Source of the DNA: Macrosoma leucophasiata
Taxonomy: Eukaryota; Arthropoda; Insecta; Lepidoptera; Hedylidae
Direction: 5' to 3'
DNA: 64,000 bases
Assembly (NCBI GenBank): GCA_036365455.1
Contig: JAWQUS010000030.1
Coordinates: 18,744,001 to 18,808,000, forward strand
Made by a program: the position numbers and the translations under genes. A model generated the notes under the pieces. That model was given only the letters and a program-made list of their open reading frames with translations, searched no databases and was not told the origin of the DNA. Shown one piece after another: positions 52,150 to 62,059 of the stretch (within the stretch, counting starts at the first letter, position 1; the number at the start of each line of letters is the position of its first letter).

Positions 52150-52600
52150 AGTAACGTAAGTTACTCCTTATTACATCAGCTATCTGCCAGTGAAAGTCCC
52201 GTCAAAATCGGAGACACTCAAATTCTATGTATTTGTATGTAGTTATGTATGTATGTATGGTTGTATGGAGATAAAAAGCTCAAGTTACTCCATATCACAT
52301 CAGCTATCTGCCAGTGAAAGTCCCGTCAAAATCGGAGACACTCCTATTCTTCTTATTTGTATGTAGGTATGTATGGATGTATGGAGATAGAAGGTAGCCT
52401 AAGTTACTCCTTGTTACATCAGCTACCTACCGATGGAAGTCCCGTCAAAGTCGGATACACTACAATTCTACTTATTTGTATGTAGGTATGTATGGATGTA
52501 TGGAGATAAAAGTAGCCTAAGTTACTCCTGATCACATCAGCTATCTGCCATTGAAGTCCCGTCAAAATCGGTAAAGCCGTTCCCAAGATTAGTCCCGCCA
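52150..52600 (+). repeat. Tandem array, about 120-bp unit, four copies
   Basis: AAGTTACTCCTTATTACATCAGC recurs from about 52157, 52274, 52399 and 52516. Each is followed by GAAAGTCCCGTCAAAATCGG and a GTATGTAGGTATGTATGGATG segment. The last unit continues into TAAAGCCGTTCCCAAGATTAG and a CAGA tract, which is the normal end of this dispersed lepidopteran repeat. Confidence 0.85.
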
Positions 52601-52602
52601 AA

Positions 52603-52622
52603 CAGACAGACAGACAGACACA
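52603..52622. repeat. (CAGA)n microsatellite
   Basis: ACAGACAGACAGACAGACAC at the end of the tandem array. Confidence 0.9.
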
Positions 52623-52759
52623 CAAAAATTGTAAAAAATGTTGTTTTGGTATATGTACCGTGTATACATACATATGCGTTTAGTAAAAAGCGGTTATTTT
52701 TATATTACAAACAGACACTCCAATTTTATTTAATTGTACGTATATAGATTTATTATGGA

Positions 52760-52890
52760 AGCTACAATACAACATAAGACCTAAAAATTCTTTGAAAATT
52801 TTAAGCGTCTACATTATAGCGGTAACAGAAATACATAATTTGTGAAAATGTTAGCTTTCTAGCTATCACTATATATGAGATACAGCCTGG

Positions 52891-52922
<32 letters not shown>

Positions 52923-52985
52923 AGACAGCGGAGGATTAGTTATCGGTAGGGTCCGTTTTTACCTATAAGGTACGAAACTTCCTAA
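52760..52985 (+). repeat. Family Z repeat with CAGA/CGGA tract
   Basis: GCGGTAACAGAAATACATAATTTGTG, GAGATACAGCCTGGAGACAGAC, the GACGGACGGACGG tract at 52893-52928 and GGGTCCGTTTTTACC. Confidence 0.65.
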
Positions 52986-53158
52986 AAGATAGAACTAAGA
53001 TACAGAATAGCTTAAAATATTCGATACGATTGTTTAAATTGACATAACTTTTTTATTTCTGAACCGATTTACATGAAACAAACACTAAATGTTAAGTTAA
53101 ACTTACCACAATACATAAGTGAAACCGCAAATCGAATTGGCCGTTTCTGATATTAGCG

Positions 53159-53239
53159 TGCACAAACACACAGACAAACATACATTTTTCCCGGATTTTT
53201 TATCCGGGAAAAATGTATGTTTGTCTGTGTGTTTGTGCA
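53159..53239. repeat. Perfect hairpin, 38-base arms, 5-base loop
   Basis: Arms 53159-53196 and 53202-53239 are exact reverse complements around TTTTT. The left arm is the ordinary end of a dispersed repeat (ACAGACAAACATAC...). The right arm is its mirror, after which different sequence begins. Confidence 0.88.
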
Positions 53240-53720
53240 GTACCCAGTACCCAGTGTTGTGCGCCAAAGGTTAAAGTATAATCATACCAAGTTTCATTGT
53301 AATCGGACCAGTAGTTTTTATGTGATGCTTGAACAAACAGACAGACAGACAGACAAAAAAATTTCATCATCACATATTTGTGTTCGGTATCGATCTAATA
53401 ACATCCCCTGGTATTTATTTTTTCAATATTTATAATGTACAGAATTTACACTTCTACAGATTTATTATAAGTATAGATAATTAATTATAATTTTTGTAAT
53501 TTTATTATTTCATTGTTAAAAGTATTTTATATTTTGTTGATATGTTTCCTTACATTATTGTAATGGCTGAATTAAACTCATAAATCTTTAAATATAACTA
53601 TATATTTTCTCTAATTTCAAAGACGTGATTTTTGTAAAATCTTTTTTTAACTGTAAAGATATAAAGTTTGCTACCAAACAAGCATGCAGTTCACATATAT
53701 ATATATATATATATATTATA
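53240..53720. other. Unrecognised; small repeats
   Basis: GTTTCATTGTAATCGGACCAGTAG and an ACAG tract (53337-53355) belong to dispersed repeats. A (TA)n tract lies at 53695-53716 after a family A scrap (AACAAGCATGCAGTTCACATA). Confidence 0.5.
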
Positions 53721-53755
53721 CTAGCTCTTGCCCACCGCTCCGCTCGCGTGGAATT
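53720..53755 (-). mobile_element. Helitron-like terminal fragment
   Basis: ACTAGCTCTTGCCCACCGCTCCGCTCGCG is the reverse of a GC-arm-CTAG-T end. Confidence 0.5.
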
Positions 53756-54248
53756 TGGTCTGCCCCATTGAGTTTTTAATGCATCAATCCATTGCTTGTA
53801 TTTCACATTTCAACTTGCAAGCATTCCTCCCACGAATAAATCACATTACTTAATCACACATAACTTCTTTATTAATACCACAAATATAAGAAATACTACA
53901 CATGGGTATTTAAAAAAATCATCGAAACAAATGGGACGAAGTAAAAATATAAATCATTATAACTTAAAATAAGTATTTTCCAACTTATACTAAGGACATT
54001 GGCTTCAACCCAGAACCACTGATAGGTAACATTTGCACCCCACAGGGAGCAATACATCAAAATATAGTGTAATACAACAACCTAAGTTTTGTGCCAGCAA
54101 ACTTTTGTCTTTGTTTCCCACTTAACTTATCGAAATAGGTACATTGGCTATCTAGATTTATGGTTCCTTGGCTGAAAGATAGAAATATTATAACGTTTTT
54201 TAAACTTAAATCATCATTTTATAAGCGAAACACCGAGTCGCTCGCACA
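53756..54248. other. No gene recognised
   Basis: AT-rich, possibly the interior of a Helitron-like element whose end lies at 53720. Confidence 0.35.
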
Positions 54249-54250
54249 CA

Positions 54251-54538
54251 TTTTTTTTTATGTAATGGAAGTGGCAAACAAGCATGCAGTTCACATTGAT
54301 GTTAAGTGATGACTGCAGCCTATAGACACCCACACAAAGACCAAGATAAAAATTGATCAAAATGCAGATCCGTTACGACTCCTGAGGCCTAAGGTGTAAT
54401 GCCTCTGTGCCGGATTTTACAGGGCCATAATTACCACCTGACCGGAACACGATGCTGAACACTACCATTTAGCGGCAAGTATATTAGGTAATGCGGTGGC
54501 CTACGCTCGCGAGCTCCGTCACTGGAGCTCTACCACCA
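54251..54538 (-). repeat. Family A copy, full length
   Basis: T-run through CACTGGAGCTCTACCACC. A short duplication at 54345-54362 (AAAATTGATCAAAATGC). Confidence 0.9.
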
Positions 54539-54671
54539 ATGAAAATCTATCTAAAAGTGCTAAATTTTTCCGAATAATTCAGTTAATAATTCATCGAATT
54601 TGAAAAAATATTTCTTTAAAAAGGCCACAATCATGAAGAATGGCAGCTATAGAGTACATTACTCAACAATG

Positions 54672-54893
54672 AATATTGCACATCGAACCTACGAAAGAGA
54701 CGATCGGCTCGTTTCGACTTCGTAGAGCATTATCTGAGCTGCACACTGCCTACGTAAGCACTGACAGTCCGGTATTAGTCAAAACTTGATCAAAATGGTC
54801 GACAAACGTCAAATAGGTACGGTGCGAAAGAGATAACGCTCTACAGAGCCGAAATAAGCCGGAAGTCTCCTTCCTAAGCTCGATGTGCATTGT
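54672..54893. mobile_element. Foldback MITE (GCACATCGA family)
   Basis: Left arm TATTGCACATCGAACCTACGAAAGAGAC (from 54673) is the inverse of the right arm GTCTCCTTCCTAAGCTCGATGTGCAT (to 54890), with some mismatches. The inner part ATGGTCGACAAACG...GAGATAACGCTCTA matches 31375-31529. About 220 bp, no coding capacity. Target duplication not resolved. Confidence 0.7.
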
Positions 54894-55060
54894 TTATTGT
54901 TGAGCACTGTACATTACTCTGAAATTCCTGAAAGAAGAGCTGAGGAATAATCATACGTAAACTAGGCGGAGCTGCTCACAATACTAAAATACTCATAGCT
55001 AGTGAAGAATATGTGAATTATCAACGTTTCAATCTACGTAGAAATATGTTGACTTTAACT

Positions 55061-55360
55061 TTTTATTTTATGGAAGTGGCAAATTAGCATGCAGTTCACA
55101 TTGATGTTAAGTGATGACTGCAGCCTATAGACATTTACAAAAAGACCAAGGTCAAAATGCAGATACGTTACCACTCCTGAGGCCTAAGGTGTTATGCCTC
55201 TGTGCGGGGAATTACAGGGCCGTACGCCGTACGCTAAATGGAAGTGTTCACCACCTGACCGGAACACGGTAGTGCTGAACACTACCATTTAGGGGCAAGT
55301 ATATTAGGTAATGCGGTGGTGTCTACGCCTGCGAGCTCCGTCACTGGAGCTCTACCACCA
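55061..55360 (-). repeat. Family A copy, full length with a small insertion
   Basis: TTATTTTATGGAAGTGGCAAATTAGC to CACTGGAGCTCTACCACCAG. An extra CCGTACGCTAAATGGAAGTG near 55225-55245 looks like a local copy of the element's own CTAAATGGTAGTG motif. Confidence 0.88.
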
Positions 55361-55655
55361 GTCAACTTCACTTAACCCTAAACAGTAACGCATTGGCATT
55401 AAATTCCATGCCCCGAAAAAACTATATTAAATCATGTACCTCCAAAGCCCTGAAGCATTTCATCCCAAAGTCACCTTCATACAAATCACTAAAAGAAAAA
55501 AATCCAATTGTCACAAGTATAAGAATTCAATTACACAGTCAAAGCATTAACGCTAGACATATTCCAATAGAGATTTCATTCCTTTCGGACCAATTCTGAA
55601 ATACCCTGACCAAAGCCCAAAAGTTAACGTATCTTTTTTCATAACAGCTTATACA
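55361..55655. other. No gene recognised
   Basis: A 68-codon frame at 55393-55599 has no motif I can name. Confidence 0.35.
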
Positions 55656-55659
55656 ATTT

Positions 55660-57235
55660 CAAGGGCAATTTAACCCCTTTCAACATTCAATTCTCTCCAC
55701 GGAAAGTGTAACAATTTCGGCACTACGACACAACCGTCCGGGGACGAAGTGACCGCAACGGAGGTCGGAAGGGTTAGATCCGGTGGCGATTTATTTCTAT
55801 TACAGGCTGACCGAAACCGGACGGCGCTACAGTGGGTATTGGAATATTTTATTGTGTATATTGTGAATCTAGCTGTGCCCGCGACTTCGTTCGCGTGGAA
55901 CAGTGACTTTGGGCAGCATTTTTTGGATCTGTTGGTTAATTTTGGATCATACGAAAACAGTTAAGGACTGTTAAAAAACTGATTTACATTAATACTTCTC
56001 TGTACACGATATTAGACTAACGCCACCATTGCCACAAACGCCATTAACGCTACCAACGCTACCAACGCTACCAACGCTACCAACTCCACCAACGCCACCA
56101 ACACTACCACCAATGACACCAATGCCAACAGTGCCACCAACGCCCCAAACGCCACTAACGCCACCAACGCCACTAACGCCACCAACGCCACTAACGCCCA
56201 TGTACAATTTCAACCGTCCGAGGACAAAGCGACCGCAACGGAGGTCGGAAGGGTTAGATCCGGTGGTGATTTATTTCTATTACAGGCTGACCGAAACCGG
56301 ACGGGGGTACAGTGGGTATTGGAATATTTTATTATCTATTCTGTGAAACTAGCTGTGCCCGCGACATCGTTCGCGTGGAATATTGACTTAAGGACTATAA
56401 AACTGGTTTACATTAATACTTCTCTATACACGATATTAGACTAGCGCCACCATTGCCACAAACGCCATTAACGCTACCAACGCTACCAACTCCACCAACG
56501 CCACCACCAATGACACCAATGCCAACAGTTCCATTAACGCCCCAAACGCCACTAACGCCACCAACGCCACAAACGCCCATATACATTTTCAACCGTCCGG
56601 GGACGAAGCGACCGCAACGGAGGTCGGAAGGGTTAGATCCGGTGGCGATTTATTTCTATTACAGGCTGACCGACCAAGGGTAATTTAACCCCTTTCAACA
56701 TTCAATTCGTTCCTCGGAAAGCGTAACAATTTCGGCACTACGACACAACTGTTCGGAGACGAAGTGACCGCAACGGAGGTCGGAAGGGTTAGATCCGGTG
56801 GCGATTTATTTCTATTACAGGCTAACCGAAACCGAACGGGAGTACAGTGGGTATTGGAATATTTTATTGTGTATATTGTGAATCTAGCTGTGCATGCGAC
56901 TTCATTCGCGTGAAATAGTGACTTTGGGCAGCATTTTTTGGATATAACTGTTAGTTAATTTTGGATCATACGAAAACACTTACCTATGGATAACAAAAAA
57001 AATGGTTTACATTAATACTTCTTTGTACACAATATAAGAAAAACGCCACCAATACCACCAACGCTACCAACGCCACCAATAAAACCAATGACAACATCGC
57101 CACCAATGCCACCAACGACACAAACGCCATCAACTCCATCAACGTCACTAACGCTACCAACTCCACCAACGCCACCAAAGCCATCAACACCACCACCACC
57201 ACCAGCAACGCCACAATCCGCATTCAATTTCAAAA
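55660..57235 (+). repeat. Composite tandem array of a Helitron-like module and an ACC-rich minisatellite
   Basis: Module X (GACGAAGTGACCGCAACGGAGG, TTAGATCCGGTGGCGATTTATTTC, ending AGCTGTGCCCGCGACTTCGTTCGCG) occurs from about 55735, 56215, 56590 (cut at 56685) and 56755. Module Y (TTTACATTAATACTTCTCTGTACAC...) followed by minisatellite Z (ACCAACGCC and relatives) occurs at 55983-56200, 56408-56580 and 57004-57215. The order is X-Y-Z repeated, with one short X. The Pro-Thr-rich frames across Z are translations of the minisatellite, not proteins. Confidence 0.85.
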
Positions 57236-57448
57236 TTCTGTTTAAAAGTTCAAATCCGTTGAATACATTCGAAATTATAACGTACCATACAGACAAACAT
57301 ACACACCGAACAAAAATTCTTAAATTTGTTTTTTTTTGTTACTGGTACTCTTCTTAAATCGCCCTCTATCAGTTATTTGGAAAAATATTTAATGTAGGTA
57401 CAAACACTCGATTCTTACTTTCTTATTATATGTATGTCTTCTTATATA
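57236..57448. other. No gene recognised
   Basis: Flank between the tandem array and a SINE. Confidence 0.35.
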
Positions 57449-57451
57449 TGT

Positions 57452-57734
57452 TTCCACTACTATTACGCTGGAGGTCCTGGGTTCGATTCCCGGGTCGGGG
57501 ACTATCAGAGATAACGGTTTAAAATCCTTTATCTCTGCTTCTATTGGGATTTTTCCATTTTCTGGAAGTTTCCCAGTACCCGGAGTTTGGTAATGTGCCC
57601 GAAGATGGCAACAGGTTCGTCACCTGTTACATGGGCCAAAACGTAACCGGCGAGTCGTGGGTGTTTGCATGTATGAGTGAATGCATGCATTTACCTCTGC
57701 CTACCCCTTCGGGGATTACAGGCGTGAAGTTACG
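57452..57734 (+). repeat. Family C SINE, 5'-truncated
   Basis: Begins inside the head at CCACTACTATTACGCTGGAGG and keeps box B (GGTTCGATTCCC), body and tail to GGCGTGAAGTTACG. Box A is absent. Confidence 0.85.
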
Positions 57735-57914
57735 TATTATATGTATAGATGATTAATGAAGTTACGGGTTGATTTTAATCAAAAGTTTTACTGTTGTAGC
57801 TACAATTTTATTGTTTTAGTGAGGTGATCGTCTAGTTGGCTTGTCATAATAATTGTTTTGAATTGTTTGAAACTAGCTGCCTCGTGGCTAAATTCATTAA
57901 TAACAACTTAACGT

Positions 57915-57958
57915 TACTTTACCAGTTCAGCCGCGTTACCACTAAACTACCGATGTTC
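57915..57958 (-). repeat. tRNA-like core fragment, minus strand
   Basis: CCAGTTCAGCCGCGTTACCACTAAACTACCGATG is the reverse of the box A half of the core at 58057. It lies about 100 bp away in the opposite direction. Confidence 0.55.
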
Positions 57959-58022
57959 TTTGTGTAGGTATAGCTATTTTATAAGTTATCAATGGTTCAC
58001 CGACCCGAAATCGGTTTATAAT

Positions 58023-58170
58023 CAGAAAGGAAAATAAAATTCGACGTTTAGGGTAAGGACTTCGGTAGCTTAGTGGTAAAGAGGCTGGACTCTCCTGACT
58101 TATCCTGAGGTCGCAGTTTCGATTCCTGCCTGAAGTCAAAACTTTTCTTTCCATTTTTTCTTTAATTTCT
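58023..58170 (+). mobile_element. Arm-tRNA-arm element, eroded left arm
   Basis: Left arm remnant GAAAGGAAAATAAAATTCGAC (58025-58045). The core is 58057-58137, with GGACTTCGGTAGCTTAGTGGTAAAG, box B CAGTTTCGATTCCTG, and a GGACTTC/TGAAGTC stem (one G-T pair). The right arm is GTCAAAACTTTTCTTTCC...TTAATTTCT. The core type matches 12724-12920, not 13519-13626. No duplication identified. Confidence 0.65.
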
Positions 58171-58207
58171 AACTTTCTTCTTTTACATCTCATGTCAGCG
58201 ACCCGGC

Positions 58208-58408
58208 TTAAATTTTAATCGGCTCAATATTTTGAACAATACGACTATACAAGAACTGGGACAGAGCGCCCATTTGACCTAGGGCTCCGGAGTCACAACG
58301 CTTCATAAGCGGAGAGACAAAACCAGTTGCACAAGTTTTGTTTGCAAACAACTGTAAATCATCAAATAATTCAACAATATCATCAATTGATGAATCAAAT
58401 GAAAACAT
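58208..58408 (-). CDS. Candidate 66-codon frame, unknown
   Basis: ATG at 58408 with A at -3, stop at 58208. The product (MFSFDSSIDDIVELFDDLQLFANKTCATG..., then a ...MGALSQFLYSRIVQNIEPIKI end) has a balanced, protein-like composition, an acidic N-terminal helix-like stretch and two cysteines, unlike the AT-driven frames around it. I do not recognise it. It could be a last exon, a processed-gene fragment or chance. A TTTACAG inside the frame could be a splice acceptor. It lies between two tRNA-like elements, so it may belong to a mobile element. Confidence 0.2.
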   Translation of the reverse strand: MFSFDSSIDDIVELFDDLQLFANKTCATGFVSPLMKRCDSGALGQMGALSQFLYSRIVQNIEPIKI

Positions 58409-58493
58409 TGTATTATCATTGTTGTTTAAATTTAATATGACGCGCAGACGTAATTACGCATTGTTCCATTTAATATAAATCACACACGATGAT

Positions 58494-58853
58494 TGTTTTT
58501 ATATTATTTCGCATTAACACATGCTTGTGAAATATATTTTATTTTAAAGAATATGTATTTTATTTTTTATATTCGACAATATAAAAACAATTATTAAGGG
58601 TAAAAGCGACTTCTTTACGATATTCAATAAACTGAAAAGCCTATTATATCAGTTGCCTAACTAGCATGGTTGGCAATAGATGGCGCTACTGCTACCATAA
58701 AGCAAGGCAATAAATGTGAAGGAAAGATTTGACAAATCGGGCAGGACTTCAGTAGCTCAATTGGAAGAGCGGCTGGACTAGATTCCCAGTAGGCCGCGAG
58801 TTCAAGTCTCGCCTGAAGTCAAATTTTTCTTTCCATTTTTCTTTAAAATAAAA
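58494..58853 (+). mobile_element. Arm-tRNA-arm element, longest copy
   Basis: A 360-bp insert bounded by the perfect 13-bp duplication CACACACGATGAT (58481-58493 and 58854-58866). It starts with the TTATATTATTTCGCATTAACACATGC block, holds about 150 bp of unique sequence, then a tRNA-like core at 58744-58820 of the 13519-13626 type (TAGCTCAATTGGAAGAGCGG, box B GAGTTCAAGTC). It ends with the arm GAAGTCAAATTTTTCTTTCC...TTAAAATAAAA. The left arm's inner half is diverged. The duplication confirms that the two ends move as one unit. Confidence 0.8.
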
Positions 58854-59039
58854 CACACACGATGATATAAAAGATATATTATCTCAGAGCATATTTTAGA
58901 ATATCGCTCACCATGGAAGTCCTATGCACAACACACACGCGACGAAGTAAAGTTATATTTTATCTTCAGTATCATAAGATACCGAGCGAATGCGCAAATA
59001 AAATAAAATACGCTTACACTCACAGCCCCACAGTAGGTA

Positions 59040-59206
59040 TAAACCTGTGTCGTGGGTGCCGTTGTACACATACAACACATACACAAACACCCAGACCCGA
59101 AACAAATATCTGTAGGCCATACATACATTTGTCCCGGTGCGGGGATCGAACCCGCGACCCTTCGGATCGAACGGTTATCTCACAACGCTGGACTAACCGG
59201 GCCGTC
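59040..59206 (-). repeat. tRNA-headed SINE family Y, best copy
   Basis: On the minus strand: GGCCCGGTTAGTCCAGCGTTG (box A region), GCGGGTTCGATCCCCGCACCGGG (perfect T-arm with box B), then body ACAAATGTATGTATGGCC... and GTTGTATGTGTACAACGGC, ending ACGACACAGG. The head folds like a tRNA but the acceptor stem is weak. Relatives at 560-735 and 10988-11095. Confidence 0.7.
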
Positions 59207-59487
59207 GAATGTAGGCCGAAAATATGGAAATATATATTTCGTTTCTTAATATATTATGTTCTCGAGTTTTACGCGTAGCGATTCATTTTTATTTATAGAT
59301 AGACAGATATATTATTGAGTCGAATGTTTTATTGTTTCAATCAGTGGAGATTTCTCAAAGATGGCGCGTATGGCGCCGCCATACCATAATTTTTAAGCAT
59401 TAAAATGTAAATAATCATATATTTATAAGACAATTTATAGTATGATAAATGTTATATTTACAACCTAATTACTTAGACCTAGGTACA
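59207..59487. other. No gene recognised
   Basis: AT-rich. ATGGCGCGTATGGCGCCGCCATAC near 59360-59383 is a short GC palindrome-like patch. Confidence 0.35.
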
Positions 59488-59488
59488 A

Positions 59489-59704
59489 TAAAGCCTTTAT
59501 CTCTGGTTCTATTGGGATTTTTCAATTTTCTGGAAAATTCCCAGTACCTCAAAGTTTGGTAATGTGCCCGGAGATGTCAACAGGCTCGCCACCTGTTACA
59601 TGGGCCAAAACGTAACCGGCGAATCGTGGGTGTTTGCATGTATGCTTGAATGCATGCATTTACCTCTGCCTACCCCTTCGGGGATTACAGGCGTGAAGTT
59701 ACGT
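59489..59704 (+). repeat. Family C SINE, 5'-truncated
   Basis: Starts AAAGCCTTTATCTCTGGTTC, so the tRNA head is missing. Body and LINE-like tail complete. Confidence 0.85.
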
Positions 59705-59886
59705 AGGTACAATAAATAATTGCATTTTACGTGTGCTGCGGTATTCTATCACAAACACAACTCACAAATGTCGTCGCGCCTCCTCAATCGCCTAGTATTA
59801 CTCACGGAGTGTGAAGCGCGGGTCTGACTCCGTGAATGGCGCACTACCTAATGATTTTTCGCACGTTTTTCGTGATAGTGGTGATT

Positions 59887-60065
59887 TGTATGTATGTATG
59901 TATGTATCTTCACGCCAGGTCCCTAACGGGGTAGGCAGAGAGTGTAGAGCGCCAGACATCCCGGTTCTGACAAACCTCTCGTGCCTCGTCTACCTTCATC
60001 ATTCTCTTCATACATGCACGCCGATTCCTAAGACTTTTGACCCCACCATCAGACAGAACTCGACC
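59887..60065 (-). mobile_element. RTE-like LINE 3' end (family D)
   Basis: (TATG)n tail, TCTTCACGCCAGGTCCCTAACGGGG and GAGCGCCAGACATCCCGG, through CAGACAGAACTCGACC. 5'-truncated. It lies head-to-tail with the next copy, and GATTTGT repeats at each boundary (59884, 60075, 60204). Confidence 0.82.
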
Positions 60066-60078
60066 TATTTTGTAGATT

Positions 60079-60190
60079 TGTATGTATGTATCTTCACGCC
60101 AGGTCCCTAACGGGGTAGGCAGAGAGTGTAGAGCGCCAGACATCCCGGTTCTGACAAACCTCTCGTGCCTCGTCTACCTTCATCATTTGA
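60079..60190 (-). mobile_element. RTE-like LINE 3' end (family D), adjacent second copy
   Basis: The same tail and GAGCGCCAGACATCCCGG, ending at CTACCTTCATCATTTG. Nearly identical to the 59887 copy over the shared part. Either a local duplication or two insertions at one site. Confidence 0.82.
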
Positions 60191-60204
60191 TGAAGATGAT
60201 GTAG

Positions 60205-61040
60205 ATTTGTGATAGTGTTTTTTACGTTTTCTAACTTTGTATTGATTTAATTGACTTTTTATTTGGCTGTCCCCGCGACTTCGTTTGGTAATTAAACACT
60301 AATATCGCGAAAAAATATCAGCTATTTCATACAAAAATGAAAATGTTAAATTGTATGAAATTTCTGTTTTGCAAAGTAGATTCCTTAATGAAAGACTGAA
60401 AGTTGTTCAAATTGACCGTCTGGAAAAACGGTTTTCAGGTTTTGCGCACTTAACTCTCTACACCCTATATAACAAAAGCTGGAGCCACCCCAATAATAAA
60501 CGCCAGGAATCGCCACTGGTTTCAATATAAATAAATATTTCTCTCACTGTACCACAAACATAACATGTACACGAATTGATTTCGGCCAAGACGCGGTAGC
60601 TATTGGATTTTTCCTGGATTAAATTTCAAACACTGGGGTGGGAGGGTGGCATAAATACGTTATGTACTGCCATTGGGACAATAGGGTTGGCTAAAATATA
60701 GCAATTGTCGGTAAGACATTTAATTGTCTGATTGTGGGATACACAAGGACTAATATATCGACGTCCTTTGTAAAGGAGATGTGAGTTCGATAAAATGATC
60801 CGAATGACTTCACCATCGCGTTAAGTTTCAAAAGTTTCTTCAATTTGAAGTAAAATTTCGTTAGGCTCTACTTGAGTGATTAGTAAGTATAATAATTTGA
60901 AATAGAATTTTGTGAGTATAAAATGACGTTTGCTTCATTCTATTAAAGGGTAAGTGTGTGGCTATGACTCCTCTAACTAATATATTTACCTTTGCACCTC
61001 ATTATATTATAATTTAGCATAAGTCATCAATTTGACTTAT
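60205..61040. other. No gene recognised
   Basis: TTGGCTGTCCCCGCGACTTCG (60264-60284) is a Helitron-type scrap. The rest is unrecognised. Confidence 0.4.
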
Positions 61041-61042
61041 TT

Positions 61043-61127
61043 AACTGCCTCGGTAGCCAGGTAGTAGTATGAATGCATGCATTTACCTCTGCCTACCCAT
61101 TCGGGGATTACAGGCGTGAAGTTACGT
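61043..61127 (+). repeat. Family C SINE, internally deleted
   Basis: CTGCCTCGGTAGCCAGGTAGTAG (head) joins directly to TATGAATGCATGCATTTACC and the LINE-like tail. The body and box B are gone: an 85-bp head-to-tail mini-SINE. Confidence 0.8.
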
Positions 61128-61400
61128 TACGTTTTTTTTTTCATCAATTTGCACCGGTCGCCTATAATTCATACTACCAAATCGACAGTTCGCATTTCAC
61201 CGCCTCGTCGCGTACTCAATTTCATTCACTTCACTGAATTTAGCATTTAATTTCACTTTATTACTAATTATATTAAACCTTTTACAATTTCATTAGCATT
61301 TCACTCAATCCAACCGTGGGTCCGTACAGTAAGCATATCATGTAGTAACAGTTTCCTTCTTAAATTTATTTATTGATATATACATATTTTAGGTGAAGTC
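61128..61400. other. No gene recognised
   Basis: AT-rich, no repeats. Confidence 0.35.
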
Positions 61401-61404
61401 TTGC

Positions 61405-61577
61405 ATCGTGTTTCGGTCAGGTGGCTTTGTACGGCCCTGTTATTTCCGGCGCAGCGCCCTAACAACTTAGACCTCGGGAGTGGCAGCGTATTAAAATCTC
61501 TGGTTTCGCGTAGTTGTTATTAGGCTATTTCTTACCATCAATGTAAACTGTTTGCTTGTTTGCCACTTCATAACAAA
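61405..61577 (+). repeat. Family A copy, diverged
   Basis: TTTCGGTCAGGTGGCTTTGTACGGCCC through TGTTTGCCACTTCATAAC with A-run. Confidence 0.75.
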
Positions 61578-61721
61578 AAAGAATGTAAAAATTACCTCAT
61601 TGATTTTTCACGTTTTCTCCTTGCCTAATACTTACAACAAAATCATACAATTAAATGAAAAAACACACCATATTTTCATGCAATTTAATGCATAATAGTA
61701 TGTTCTTAGGTTTTCGCGAGC

Positions 61722-61838
61722 TGCACTCATTGAAATAAAACTAGATTTCGGATTTATTAAAATCGAACCCGAATCATTGTAGTTTAATAAACCTACGCGA
61801 GATAAATCCGCAAAACTAGTTTTATTTCAATGAATGCA
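61722..61838. mobile_element. Palindromic MITE (GAAATAAAACTAG ends)
   Basis: Inverted ends TGCACTCATTGAAATAAAACTAG (61722-61744) and its near-perfect complement at 61816-61838. The inner GGATTTAT / ATAAATCC continues the pairing. 117 bp. A diverged half copy lies at 12500-12590. Confidence 0.75.
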
Positions 61839-62059
61839 TAATGCTAAATTCTGAATATCCATAGAAAAAGAACAAAGACAGGCGTCTAAAACAACAAAAA
61901 CTTACAATTAAATGAAAATCCACATCATATGTTCATACGGTTGAATGACGCTAAGTTTGAGTGTCTACAGATGAAGAACAAAGAGAAACAAAACAAACGA
62001 ACCGTATAATAAAATGTATGCGAGTGCGTTTCGTTGTAGCGAATAATAATATATTACGT

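Noticed and set aside
56029..56346. Pro-Thr-rich open frames (and glycine/valine-rich frames on the other strand) at 56.0-57.3 kb
   Set aside because: They are translations of the ACC-rich minisatellite. The frame is kept only because the repeat unit is mostly a multiple of three, and the flanks are non-coding.
59133..59203. Functional tRNA gene with a perfect T-arm
   Set aside because: The acceptor stem does not pair well, and the sequence continues into the same body as other family Y SINE copies.
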